DNA of 64,000 nucleotides from Sapria himalayana. Taxonomy: Eukaryota; Streptophyta; Magnoliopsida; Malpighiales; Rafflesiaceae. The DNA is taken from positions 3,042,898-3,106,897 of the forward strand of contig JAREIK010001718.1 of NCBI GenBank assembly GCA_029783825.1. The letters run 5' to 3'. A program made the position numbers and the translations under genes. Of the stretch, positions 35,001 to 46,325 are shown piece after piece; position 1 is the stretch's first letter, and every line of letters starts with the position of its first letter. Under the pieces are notes generated by a model, which saw only the letters and a program-made list of their open reading frames with translations, was not told where the DNA came from and ran no database searches.

Positions 35001-35650
35001 ATGATGATGATCCATATGATACTGATCTTGATGTTGCGGCTGATGATTCTCATGATATGCCGATTGACGATTGATGATGATCAACTGCTTTTTGATTTCG
35101 ATGTTTTGTTTTTTATTATTGTACGCTTTATTTATACGTTACGTTGAAATTTTAATTTTTTTAGTTCGGATCTTCGGTATTCAATGACTTATTTATCATT
35201 TTTCATTTGGTTTGCTTTTGTTTTTTTTATTTTTTAATTTTTTTTAACAAAATTATTTGATTTATTTATTTTTTTATTTTATTTTTTCATTTAAAAATTT
35301 ATAACTATATAATTTAATTATAATAAATTATAAACTAATTTTATTTTAAATTATAAAAAAAATTCAAACTTTATAATTTAATAAATTTTTAACAATTTTT
35401 ATTTTATAAATTTATTATATTATACATTATCTATAATTCTATATATAATTTAATATATTTTATAATTAAACTAAAATATAAAAGTATAAAATTATAAAAA
35501 AAATTTTTAACCTGTCTCGTACGGCCTGGTTTGGCCCGTACGGTCCTGGTTTGGCCCGTACAACCAGGTTAGGCCCGACAGGGCCGGCCCGGCCCGTCAC
35601 GGCCCGCCGTGCTGCGCGGGCGGTGCCGGGCCTGACTTTTATAAACCGTG
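32065..35650 (+). mobile_element. hAT transposon E5, family 1, 3' terminus lost
   Basis: Begins TAGAGGTGTCAACTGGG, followed by the family's GC-rich 5' region, the hairpin (about 32408-32445, 14 of 16 paired in the core), the conserved block near 32490 and the TATA-like region near 32597. The transposase gene follows. The GC-rich 3' part (35515-35645) ends at CTTTTATAAACCGTG without the expected TTGACACCTCTA. The octamer before the left end is ATTTGAAA and no copy is found on the right, so the right terminus was deleted or rearranged. Confidence 0.85.
32963..35074 (+). pseudogene. hAT transposase of E5, broken
   Basis: ATG at 32963 (in frame with NTNETYLNLENKNL) to TGA at 35072-35074. BED finger near 33160-33240 (CKYYIRNLTCK ... 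HLKKHAELC), with the second Cys of CxxC replaced by Tyr. Lesions visible: a run of A near 33125 shifts the frame; stop TAA near 33528; a 10-bp direct duplication (GAGATTCTCT) near 33680; further shifts near 33930, 34250 and 34640. The dimerisation region (34700-34860) is still easy to follow. More decayed than E1 and E4. Confidence 0.88.
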
Positions 35651-35654
35651 ATTA

Positions 35655-35743
35655 GTCAAATTGTGGTGGATAATGAGCAGTGTTGGACCAACATGACATA
35701 GTTTTTTGTAGCCCACATGCCATAGGGGCCATCATTTCGGGCT
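35655..35743 (+). repeat. Dispersed repeat R, copy 2 (left part)
   Basis: Resembles 31620-31668 of copy 1 (GTGGGCC / GTAGCCC ... GGGGCCATCATTTCGGGCT). Interrupted by the MITE at 35744. Confidence 0.55.
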
Positions 35744-36212
35744 TAGTGGTGTCAACTAGGTCGGGCTGGCACGAGGCACAACACGATTCGGCCATGCCTG
35801 GGCCGGCCTGACGCGAGAATTTTCCGTGCTCGACCACGACACTAATTGTGCCGTGCCGTGCCGTGCCGATGTCAACTGGGCCTTGTGCCTGGCCTGGCAC
35901 GGTACTTCGGCACGAGTCGATAAACCAAATTTTTTTAAAATTAGGGGTTCGGGAGGGATGACGGCGCGATAACACGTGCTGAAACCCTACTTTTTTTAAA
36001 ATTAGGGTTTCAGCGGTGCATCAACGCGACGACGTGTAGCCGAACCCCTAATTTTTTTTATATTAGGGGTTCGATCTGACTGGGCCGAACCCGACGGATT
36101 CGTGCCTCGGGTCAGTACCGGGCTGACCTCCACAGAACCATGCATGGCCAGGCACGACACGATACAGTAACCATGCCGTGCCTGACCCGGCACCTCCCGT
36201 TTGATACCTCTA
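35744..36212 (+). mobile_element. Short hAT MITE, family 1
   Basis: Begins TAGTGGTGTCAACTAGG and ends CCCGTTTGATACCTCTA, 469 bp. Flanking octamers TTCGGGCT and GTCGGGCC match at 6 of 8. Copy 1 of repeat R gives an uninterrupted version of the site. The interior has three TTAGGGGTTCGG / TTAGGGTTTCAG-like blocks about 50-60 bp apart (35941, 36001, 36061) and no transposase. Confidence 0.8.
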
Positions 36213-36310
36213 GTCGGGCCGTGCCTCCTCAATTTTGAAATTGAGTCATGTTATGTCGATATGCTTCTATAAGAGGGCAATTAGCATGATTTGTTGGCCC
36301 ATTGGTGGTT
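36213..36310 (+). repeat. Dispersed repeat R, copy 2 (right part)
   Basis: Continues copy 2 after the MITE: CAATTTTGAAATTGAG ... CTATAAGAGGGCAATTAGCATGA, parallel to 31672-31740. Confidence 0.55.
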
Positions 36311-36321
36311 TGGGTTATGCC

Positions 36322-36600
36322 TAGAGGTGATAAGTGGGTTGGGCAGTCCCGGAACGGCACGGTCTAGAATTATGCTTGGACTCGGGTCATGCTGAGCTAT
36401 GGGCACATGTGCCTCGTTTCAGGCTAGGCATAATCTGCGTGTCTGACTCGTTAGCATGGTTTATCCGCAAGGGTATAGTGACTCGGGACCTCAAATCAGA
36501 AACCAGGTTTGAACCCTTGGTCCAATTTGCCCGTGCTCACCATGTTCGTCGGTAAAAAAAAATATTAAAAAAAAATAACTCGCCCTCCTCATCTAGCCTG
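36322..36600 (+). mobile_element. hAT 5'-end fragment, same subfamily as 3878
   Basis: Starts TAGAGGTGATAAGTGGG, then GGCACGGTCTAGAATTATGC, then CTCGGGACCTCAAATCAG. The same phrases, diverged, stand in the same order at 3878-4140. Both go into an A-rich stretch at the inner edge. No 3' terminus is found. Confidence 0.6.
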
Positions 36601-36687
36601 GTACATCTGGTGGGGTTTTTTTAAATAGCCTGCCACTTATGTATGGGTAAGGTCAATACTAACCTAGGGAGGTCACTAGGCCCACAT

Positions 36688-36761
36688 GAGTCAGGGTGTA
36701 CGACCCTTGAGCCACAAAACATCTACATGTTTTGTGGCTCAAGGGTCGTACACCCTGACTC
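36688..36761. repeat. Perfect 35-bp inverted repeat with 4-nt loop
   Basis: Arms 36688-36722 and 36727-36761 are exact reverse complements, with loop CTAC. Arm core: GGGTGTACGACCCTTGAG. Surrounding DNA is old and decayed, so an error-free hairpin is striking. No terminator or transposon end fits it. Confidence 0.95.
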
Positions 36762-37233
36762 CGCACGACCTTAACTACACCATGAGTTGTTTGATGTTTG
36801 TTTATGACATGGTTCTGATAATATCGGGCCATGCCTAACCCATTTTTACGAGTAAATAAAATATATTGAAGTGAAATATTTTTTTTTTCAGGAAAAAAAT
36901 TTAAAATGCTATTATTACGATAATTATATACAAATAGTAGAATAATCAACGAAAGTTTTCATGATTTCTTTGAAAATGTTTTATCTTATCTATTTTTTTT
37001 CAAATTTGGTATTATGTACTTATATGTACCAACTTAATGGAGGATTTAATAATTTTTATTCAATTTGTTTTTTTTTTTTTTCGTATTTTTGATAAGAGCA
37101 TCTGACCTCTAGGTTTTCCTTAATAATATTATACATTTTATAAAAATATTTAATGTATTTTTTTATATGAGTTATTTATTTTATTTTTTGCATCTCATAT
37201 GATTCAATATATGATAGAGATATATTATAATAT

Positions 37234-37281
37234 TTACTCATTATTTTACTCATTATTTACTCATTATTTACTCATTATTTT
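37234..37281. repeat. 12-bp tandem repeat
   Basis: About four units of TACTCATTATTT, one with an extra T. Confidence 0.85.
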
Positions 37282-37635
37282 AAGGGTAGAGATATTATAT
37301 TTATTTTTATCAATATATGATTCAATTCATACTTAATCTATTTGATGTACTTAATGATTTTGATGTGTATAAGAAGTGTTTGTAAAATAAGAGTATTCCA
37401 AATATATATATATTCTTGCAACTTACTATATATGGTATTTGTGTTAGTTGTTCATGAAGAATATTTGTGTTCACAATGATTTTGATAAAATTTATTTGGA
37501 GTAATAACTAATTTTTATTGATCAAAAGAAAATAAATTTCATTATTTTTTTTTACTCGAAAAATAAATATCTTATTGTTAAATTTAGATGATGAGTTCAA
37601 ATGAAAAATTTTTATTTATTTGGTGATGTAAATGA

Positions 37636-37670
37636 TATTATTGTTATTATTATTATTATTATTATTATTC
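37636..37670. repeat. (TTA)n microsatellite
   Basis: About 11 trinucleotide units, one interrupted. Confidence 0.85.
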
Positions 37671-39694
37671 ATGATTGATGAATTAAATTTTTTTATTCAA
37701 ATTCTTTTTTTATTAAGTAGAAGATAAAATGTTATGTATGTTTTAAGTTTTAAATATATATTTCTCTGGATTGAGATAAATTATCATAATGGGGAAATGA
37801 TTCTATCCTAATGAAATTAATTAAGCATTCTTATAAAGTTTGTTTTTTAGTAATTCTTAACAAATTATCAAATATATCCTGAATCAAATCATTCATCCAA
37901 GGTCTCCTCTTGTCAACTCTTTTTTGATAAAAAAAAATCTTAGAAAATATTATATGATAATTACAAGATCAAGATTATGCATATTATTAGTATAATTAGT
38001 TATTTCTTAAAACTTTTATAACCAATAACACATTATTGTAATAGTAAATAGTCTAACATGTTATTCCCTATTTGTTTTTTTATGATAGGATAGGATACTA
38101 TATAATGAAAATTGACTTGTCATTGTTATTAAATGTCATATTGTACATTGTATATCTCATACTGTATATATCATTATGAAGGTTTTTAGGAGGTATTGGC
38201 TTGGTTATTGTTTTTCTCTAACTCAATGCACAAAATATCCTTCTTTTAGCGTGATGAGAATTAGTAATTAATATACACTAGTATTGTTAAATTGCAACCC
38301 AAAACTAAAATATGAAATATCAAAACTCAATATCAAATGTATACAAGAGAAGCCCTTGTATAAGAAGCAGATAGTATTGGGGTAACATACAAGTTGAGTG
38401 CTTCTATCCATAATATAATAAAATAAAATAAACAAAAAACAAAAGTTGTAAACTACAATTCTTCTTCAAATTGTAATAGAGTTTATTTTCATGAAGATGT
38501 ACACTGACTATTCTATTATTTGAATATAAATTATAACAATCTTTTCATTATATATTTTCTCCGAGGAAAAAGTAGTTCACTTCTTTGTATGTTGTTCGCT
38601 CGTGAACAGATTAAGGATCATATATCTTTCTATCTTTATGTTATAGTAAATAATAGTGAGAAAAGATTTCGAACACAATCTCCTCGATTGGCTAACAAAT
38701 CCAAAATATTTCATAGGTGATTATCATCATCATCTTGAATTTTATCTTTGTATTAATTTTAAAATAATTATGTATTTTACTTTTTTAAGATATAAAATTA
38801 TTTTTTAAAAAAATATAAAAATCTATCATAATTGGTAGACCTCTCAGTGTAAGTAGGTACCTAATTAGAATTTGAATATTTAGTTAACTGTAAGTGCATT
38901 TTATTTGAAAGTGATCCTAGGTTTTGGAGACTTCACATACTTTTGTATGCAAATAATTGTGATAATGTGAACTTGTCGAATAAAACTATGAAATAAATAA
39001 TTATACTAATTATATAAATTAATTTTGCTATAAAAATAATTATATATTTAATCATTCTTATAATTCTCCTATAAGTTATAGAGTTAATTTGAGAATTCAC
39101 ATTAAAAAAAAAATTAATATAAATCAATATGAGAATTAGGTAGAATAGAATTTAAAAATTTACCTATTTGAGAGTATAAATTACTTATCTCCTATGTATT
39201 AAAATATTTTCTTTCTTGGAATGTGTCACATCTATCCTAATAAATTATCTGAGGCTTCTATGACATATCATTTGAAATTATAATTGAAGATACTTTTTAA
39301 GTTGAGTACTTTTTAATTCATTATATTTTATAATTAGAATACATCTATGTATACAATAAGTAAAATAATGACGTTATCAAAATTTTTTTGAAAAAAAAAA
39401 TGTATAACATACATGTATAAAATGAACGAAATAACTATCTTTGAAAATCATAACTAGACTCTCAGTGATTGTTTTTGGTTATATAATATCTTCTATTATT
39501 TATAAATTATGTTAACTATGATGACGTCTATGACATAAACCTTTATATAAATCTCATTGAATCGTGACTACTAGAAAAAAAATATTTTAATGATGTATTC
39601 TATATATCTAAGTAAACAATCTCGCTATAAGTTTCATCTTAGATCACTGATCTTCTCACATGCATTTGTTTTCATAATGAATACTTATTCATGG

Positions 39695-40150
39695 TTAGAG
39701 GTGTCAAATGAGAGTTGTCGTGCTGACATGATTTCTTATAGTGTGGCCTGACCATGCCAGGCATGACACGAGAGGCTTACCGTAACATGCCTGACATGGC
39801 ATGAGAATCAGACTGACAGCCCGACACAACATGGTTGGTCCATAAATTGCTGGGTCGTATTGGCCTTGGAGTGGGCTATGCTGTTCAGATTGGTTAATGT
39901 CAGCATGATCCAATTTTTATAAAAAATTGCCCATTTGCGACCGAGTATATAAGTAAGCAGTATCTGGTTTATGTAGTCATTAAAAAAAAAAGAACCGTTG
40001 GGTGGTCACCCGACCAGATTAGACCCATGACTTAAGACCTGACCATAACTGGTCCCTAGGTTGGCTGATTGTGCCATTGGGCTAGCTATGCAGGTCATGC
40101 TTGGCCCGACATGAGGCATAACTTGCACTAGCCCAACACGACATGCGATC
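39695..40150 (+). mobile_element. Decayed hAT end fragment
   Basis: Starts TAGAGGTGTCAAATGAG. Degraded subterminal words follow (CATGCCAGGCATGACACG, CATGCCTGACATGGCATG), with CG dinucleotides mostly turned to TG/CA. A second such patch lies at 40080-40150. No opposite terminus. Confidence 0.55.
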
Positions 40151-40799
40151 TAGTATTATTTTGAATGATGTAATTTCTCTAAATATGATCTGAGTATCAT
40201 TGTACCAATTAAGAGAAATAATACAAAGTAAAAAAAAGTAAGCAATAATGATTTTTATTAGATTGAGTATTGAGTACTTATAGTTAGTTCCTTTTTGAGA
40301 GAGATTAAAATGTCAATATTAGAGGAGCTAATTGCAAAATCTTCTAGAATCTCAGTAGATTAGGTTTTGATGTGACTATATTATGTATATCCCTTTCTCA
40401 AAGTTTGGAGTGATTAAGTCTCCCAGCCTAATATATTTTATGAGTTTGAATTGAAGTTAGCTCATGAATTACTATGTCATTTGGATTGAATGGATATTTT
40501 TTCTCTTGGAAAATCTTGTTGTACAGAATTAACATGATTTATATTTATTAATATATATGATGATATAATGAGTATGATCATAATATATAACAACAAATTC
40601 ATATATAATTTAAATGAATTTCACTATTTGTTAGAGGTTCATAATGGGATTATAGAAGAATAATGAAAAGTAATATGTCCAAATATATTCTTTGGACTTT
40701 CATTTTTTCTTGACTTGTTAATAAATGGATGTTGCTCAACCATGTAACAATAGCACTCACAAATTTTCTTTTAGATTGGTTAAAAATATTTATTGTCTA

Positions 40800-41990
40800 T
40801 TTGAATTTTGAATTATTTATGAGAGATATATCTCTAGGCTTCAAGTATCAACTTGTTTCATCTTTGAGAGATATCATGAACAATGCATGTACTCCCAAAA
40901 AACGCAGGTAAACAAAAGAATTTTTTTTTTGGATGTAAGATTTGAAAGAGCACATGTTGAGAAATAATAAAGAAATATATCTGATTGATAAATAGTTTGT
41001 CATTAACTTTGTATCTCTCTAGAATTATTTTATAATCCTATCAAATTTAAGTTTTGGAATTGTCTCAATTACATGTGTATTCTTTGTTTTTGTAATTTTA
41101 TTTTGTGTGGATGTGCCGACATAAGAAGTATGATATATAATCTTTAAATTATATTACAAGTATTAATGTGCCTGAGTTAGACAAATATAATAATGAATTG
41201 TTATTTTTTAATATTTTATTATTATTTTTTATTATTTTATGGAATACTTAAAAAATAAAAAACCTATGATTTAATATGAAAAAGAAACATCTATATAAAT
41301 CAATAAAAGGAAGACATGTCTTCTTTGAGTTTTGGACTATCCAAGTTATTTTTCAAGATTCTAAGTATTATCTTATTTCTTCATGGGGATATATCATATA
41401 CAGAGCACACTCTTAAAAACTTTAATAGGCAGACTAAATGATATTTTTTACTGATCTATGATTTGAAAATACGCATACTAAGAAAGAACAAACAAATACA
41501 TCTAGTTGAGATAATTTGTAGTCAATACCCTAACTTTTTAAAATATTTTAGATTAATTCTACCAAATAAAAGTGTCGGAATTGTCTTTATCATATGCTTA
41601 TTTTTTTTTCTATAATCTCATTATATGGGGTGTGCCAACATAGAAAGTATACTTTATAATTTTGTTATTTTTATAGTAAGTATTGAATATGTTCAATATA
41701 TATTCGAATGCATTATTTTTTATTATTTTATTAAATGATCAAAAAGTGAAAATTTTTGATCTAACATGAAAAATATTAATGTACATCATAAATAGTCATT
41801 AATAAAATTAATCAATACCCAAATCCTTCTTGGAACTTATCTTTATTATGCTCAAATATGTTTGAGTATATTATATTAAATTAGGTTTTACTCACACTTA
41901 TTTGGTGGGTAGGATGTAAGGTTAAGGTATTTTATTAACTAACAAACTTCATACTTCATGATAGAAATATTTTTAAAGGCTCGTTAAAAT
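40800..41990. repeat. Degenerate tandem repeat, ~500-bp unit
   Basis: Unit A (about 40800-41325) and unit B (about 41326-41825) share order: TTTGA(A/G)TTTTG, GAGATATCAT/ATATATCATA, CTCCCAAAAA/CTCTTAAAAA, GATTTGAAA, GTGTGCCAACATA / GATGTGCCGACATA, TTATTATTTTATT, and (A/C)ATATGAAAAA. A third unit appears to start near 41826 (TTCTTGGAACTTATC). Divergence is high. Family unknown. Confidence 0.6.
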
Positions 41991-41994
41991 ATTC

Positions 41995-42984
41995 TTAATT
42001 TATTCAATGATGAGTGACTAACTTGAGAATGTACCAGCGATTATTTAAATACACTCAAAACACTTATGATAATTCATAATAAAATATAAAACATATCGTC
42101 CATCATGTTCAATCTTAAAGGAAATCTTTTGATCCTCCAAATAAAAATGAGAAAAAATAAAGTTATAATTAAATTATCTAGAAAGATAATTCACAAAAAG
42201 AAAGCTACAAGATAATTGAGAATAAACATAATATGTGAAAAATTTAAGGAGCTAAGATAATTGAAGAATTATTAATAGATATCATAATATTTAAAGAAAA
42301 TGCAAAAAATATAATAAAAAGAGAATAACTAACTATAATATGGATATTAGCTCCTCAGTCAATAATTTAAGAGCATGAATTAGAGGAATGAATCACTAGG
42401 GTTGTAGTACCTGAATGTTGGGAAATACTTGTTATTGCTCCATTGGAGAGGAACCTTGAATATTCTCTTTCACCAAGAATTACAGTGACTTATTTGGGCT
42501 CGATGATACTCTCTAGTTTCAATCACAAAAGGTGAACAATTGTAACATATATTTGTGTCGTTTGAGATGAGTGTACTAATACTTCAAACTCCTACAAAAT
42601 CTTGTATGTCATGCATGTAGAAATAAAATTTAGAAAATAAATGTGTCGTTTGACATGTATATGTTTTGCTGGATGAATGTAGAAACATGTAATGTTAAAA
42701 TTAGAAATAAAACAATTAAAAATTATCTATACATCACACTTATAGAGGATAATATGAGAAAGATATCTTATATGATTTAGACATATGAAAAGAAAATCAT
42801 ATATAATTTTGATTAAAAAATAATTAGATTGGTAAACTATCATATAAAATCAAAGTGAATAAGCAATATAAAACATAGAAAGAGGCAATCAAAGAAAACT
42901 TGTATAAATTAAATTTATATGAAGATTTATGTTATGATCATATTATTTATATGAAGGTTTATATCAATATGATAAATCTTGATC
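41995..42984. other. AT-rich DNA, no gene recognised
   Basis: No long frame and no family recognised. Possibly further decayed units of the preceding repeat, which I cannot show. Confidence 0.4.
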
Positions 42985-43299
42985 ATATTAGGCTAAGAAG
43001 CACGGACACAGACACGGACACAGGGATACGACATGACAGGAATACGAGGATACGACAAATTCTAAAAAATTAGGATACGGATACGGCTAGGATACGGCAT
43101 GATAAAAAAAATAAAAATAAAAATAAAAATAAAAAATATTGATTATAAATATTAAGTATTTTATAAAAGTTATTAAATTAAATAAAATTAAAATATTTTA
43201 TTATATAAAATAAATATATATTATTTATTTTATAAAATAAAAATATTTTATTTTATTTTATTTTATTAAAATATTTTATTTTATGCACATCCCCACACA

Positions 43300-43520
43300 A
43301 ATACGCCCGCCACTGCCTCCCCCTCAAACATGTCCGCCCCTGCCTCCCCCTCAAACACCACTTCCCCTGTCTTTCCTCTCAATTCGTGCCGCCCCTGCTT
43401 CTCCCCTCAATTCGCTGCCGCCCTTTTCTCTCCCATCAAATTGCGCTTGCTCCTGCCTCTCCCTCAAATCGCATCCGCTCCCTACCTCACCCTCAAATCG
43501 CTCCCGCCCCCTGCCAGTGG
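43300..43520. repeat. C-rich minisatellite inside the family-2 element
   Basis: About six or seven units of about 35 bp of the type (C/T)CGCCCCTGCCTC(C)CCCTCAA. Open frames here are proline-rich artefacts. The long family-2 element has a G-rich repeat at the equivalent place (57677-57880), consistent with the inverted orientation. Confidence 0.85.
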
Positions 43521-43651
43521 CCAACGTCGCCCATGTGGCAACGTTGGACACCCGACGTCATCAGACGTCGGACACTATAGGCATGGATACGGTTGTCGTC
43601 TGCCGACGCAACCATCCGATATGCCACGTAGCGTATCGGATACGGATTGTG

Positions 43652-43676
43652 CAATGATACGCCACGTGGCGTATCG
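43652..43676. repeat. Palindrome in the family-2 subterminal region
   Basis: GATACGCCACGTGGCGTATC is its own reverse complement. An imperfect copy lies near 43618-43642 and another (TACGCCATGTGGCGTA) near 57369 in the long family-2 element. Likely a transposase-binding or structural end motif. Confidence 0.75.
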
Positions 43677-43777
43677 GACACGTATCCGTGCCGTGTCCGT
43701 GTCGTGTTCACGTGTCGGACACGCGGACACGCGGACACGGCTGTAGAGAGCCGTGTCCGTGTTTCCTTGATATTAGG

Positions 43778-44094
43778 AATATGATTTGACAGCGATGATT
43801 TGTATTTATTGAGTTTTAATTTTTATTTTATTTATTTATTTTTATTTCTAATAATTATTTATTGGTATTTTTTTTATTTTTATATATAATGATATTTTAA
43901 TATTTGAAATAATAATATATATGACTTATTCTATTTAAATTCAAATTAATATATATGTTTTACATTAAATAATTGATCATTGTTAATGCTTATATTTCAT
44001 AAATATTTATTTAAAAAAACAAAAAAATTCTAAGTTGCACCACAATAAGGTGCTGGTGCAGATTCGAAATAATAATTGATTTTCTCATTTAAAT
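43778..44094. other. AT-rich DNA, nothing seen
   Basis: No open frame or repeat of note. Confidence 0.5.
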
Positions 44095-44330
44095 AAGAGG
44101 TGTCAAATATGTACTACTGAGATAGCATGACCCATTCATCAGGACAAATGGATCATCATGTCGGCATAAGAACATCCTAGATATGGGTCATGCTGATCTT
44201 CACACCTCACAAAGAGGTGGTCTAGCACATCTCATGAGTTCATGATTGGCTATCACGTGAGTATACTGGGGGAGAATCATGCCATGAGTACCTTTTTTTG
44301 GGTTGAGCTGCTTGGAATGCTTGACACTTA
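44095..44330. mobile_element. Possible short hAT-like MITE
   Basis: Left edge AAGAGGTGTCAAATATG and right edge GCTTGACACTTA look like decayed family-1 ends about 236 bp apart. The interior has CATGCC/GGTCATG words. No convincing 8-bp duplication. Confidence 0.45.
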
Positions 44331-45206
44331 TTGTTAAATGAGTATTTTAATTAGAATTAGATATTAAATATTATAAATAAGATATATAGTATATTTCTTA
44401 TGTTTTTTAAGAAATATTTTTAAATTTTGAAAAAATAAAATAATTATTATACGATAAGTATTAGATTACTTATATTTTATGATTTAAAATATTTTGTTGT
44501 TATAAGCTATTATATTTATAACATGACGGTAGTAGAGATGGTATATATGTTATGATGGATATGTGACATAGTACATAAGGTTAAAATTATGAATGAGAGA
44601 ATTTTGAACTATTTATATATTTTTTTTCAGAGGATAATTTAGAGAGATATTTTATGTGGTTAAATATGTGAAAAAAAATGATCATATACAGTTCTAATTT
44701 AGAAATATTTGAATTGATACTTTAATTGAAAAGATACTAAAAGAAATAAACTATTAAAAATTTGGATAAGTATATACATAACTAAATTTATGTGATGATT
44801 GTATTACTTAGATAAATTTAGCATAATTTTAAGATTTAATAAAGCTCTATGATTTGAATGTATTATTTTGATCTGAATTCTATATTAATCGTAAAAGTTA
44901 AGTTCTTTTACATATTATCTCAATTATAAAAATCTTTAGTGAACAAAAATATTGAGATTACTTACTATTTTAATTAAAATAAAAAAAATAAAAGGATTTA
45001 ATCATTGTCGTCGACATATCTATCACACTCACAGATATATATATATATATTATTTTACTTATTATCACCTAGTTTATTCTTTTTGATGGGAGTATGCGAT
45101 ATGCAGGTTTTCCAATCATTTTTGTATGTTATAAAATGGGAATATTTATGATGATTTGATTATCAAGTATTTATGATTATGCATTTTAGTGGGTTTGATT
45201 TTAACA
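44331..45206. other. AT-rich DNA, possibly the LTR before the 45208 primer site
   Basis: No open frame. The stretch just before 45207 ends in TTTTAACA, as an LTR would. Its start and any second copy were not found. Confidence 0.35.
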
Positions 45207-45207
45207 T

Positions 45208-45220
45208 GGTATCAGAGTCA
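45208..45220 (+). promoter_or_regulatory. LTR-retrotransposon primer-binding site (tRNA-iMet)
   Basis: TGGTATCAGAGTC, one base from the plant initiator-Met consensus, directly after ...TTTTAACA. It implies a 5' LTR to the left and internal sequence to the right. The interior up to about 46300 has no gag or pol that I can see and may be cut off by the copia element at 46326. Confidence 0.65.
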
Positions 45221-46325
45221 AAATCTTGGGAAAAGCTAAATTTTAATTCTTGTGGTAGCTCATGTTCCATAGAAAGAGAAAAATGTGTATTATACATATA
45301 CATAGTATATGCAAATGGGCATGTTGTAATGCATGCACACTGCACACACATATAGAAGAGGAAAATATTGACATGGGAGTCAACGACATGCAAAGATGTC
45401 ACACCCACTTTAGGGGGATACCTGTCATTGGTTTTTCATAGTAACCATCATATCACACCCACTGTGTGCGATGGGAGTAAAATACATGGGAGAAAAATAT
45501 CGACAAAGTTCTAGTGATAGTTCATGACAAAAGGTGCACCATAATTGCACACACATGTCTTTGCATGTATTCTAGTTGACTTGGGAGATAATTTACATAT
45601 TTTTTGAATTAGGACTTTGGATTGTGAATTTCTCAATTTTAATTCTTAACTTTGTTTGATTTATAATTCTAGTGCTTTAAAAATTCTAATTTTAGTGGAA
45701 GATATGAATTTGAAAATTTGTATATTTTCTAAATTATGGATTCGGATTCACAAACTCCAAAGTTAATTTTTTCTCGAGCCATATTTACAATCTTGGGGTC
45801 TTAGATAGAGTAAACTCTATATTTTTGGGAATTGTGATTTGACTTTAATTTTCAGAAGAGAAGATTTTTTTTATAATGTATATATTGTTGATAGAATGAT
45901 CATAACAAAGTTAGGTATTGGATATTATTTTTAGAATACAGATCGAGAGCTTTATATAATTTTTAGAAATATAAGTTAATTATTGGAGTCATCTAGGATT
46001 TTAATATAGTTCATTCATCGTGATACTTATAATTACTAGAAAGAAGTAAATAATTTTTTTTTTAAGATAATAATAGATATTTCATGTTCAGATATTATTA
46101 ATTGTTTTACTCATATTTATATTTCAAACGATTATTAAATATGATATGTTTACTATCTTGTTGACTTATTCTAAAAATATTATTGTAGTTAATTATTAAG
46201 ATTGACTCATACATTAATTTAAACCTCGAAACAAAATTACTATAGAAAAGGAAGTCACGAATTGATGAATAGGAGTTGTGACATGTTGATATCAACTTGA
46301 TTATTCAGCATCGCGATTGTAACAA
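45221..46325 (+). other. Presumed internal sequence of an LTR element, non-coding
   Basis: Follows the primer site at 45208. Moderately AT-rich, with CA/GT-rich phrases (CACACCCACT twice, near 45405 and 45455). No long frame. Confidence 0.35.

Larger units (their letters stand above)
36775..39694. other. AT-rich DNA, no gene recognised
   Basis: Contains a 12-bp tandem repeat (TACTCATTATTT, about four units, 37234-37281) and a TTA microsatellite (37636-37670). Open frames are short and unrecognised. Confidence 0.5.
42993..43769 (-). mobile_element. Non-autonomous hAT of family 2, perfect target duplication
   Basis: Left edge CTAAGAAGCACGGACAC, right edge GTGTCCGTGTTTCCTTG (14 of 17 terminal positions paired). 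Perfect 8-bp duplication ATATTAGG at 42985-42992 and 43770-43777. Length 777 bp. The left edge equals the reverse complement of the right end of the long family-2 element at 60836, so it is inverted relative to that element. The interior holds a C-rich minisatellite and palindromic GATACGCCACGTGGCGTATC. No transposase. Confidence 0.92.

Noticed and set aside
35640..35660. Right terminus and target duplication of hAT E5
   Set aside because: CTTTTATAAACCGTG is followed by ATTAGTCAAATTG, which cannot be made into the family terminal repeat, and no copy of ATTTGAAA is found. I left the end open.
36688..36761. Rho-independent type terminator or a microRNA gene
   Set aside because: Terminators of that type are not expected in a plant nuclear region, and perfect pairing with a 4-nt loop is unlike a normal plant microRNA precursor. 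Left as an unexplained inverted repeat.
37090..37120. GACCTCTAG as the 3' end of the hAT fragment at 36322
   Set aside because: No GC-rich subterminal DNA precedes it and the flanking octamers GTTATGCC and GTTTTCCT do not match well.
43283..43746. Proline/serine-rich open frames of 124 and 138 codons
   Set aside because: They are readings of a C-rich minisatellite in several frames inside a short transposon, with no conserved domain.
45163..45408. 81-codon minus-strand frame as a membrane protein gene
   Set aside because: It overlaps the primer-binding site region of an LTR element and matches nothing recognisable.
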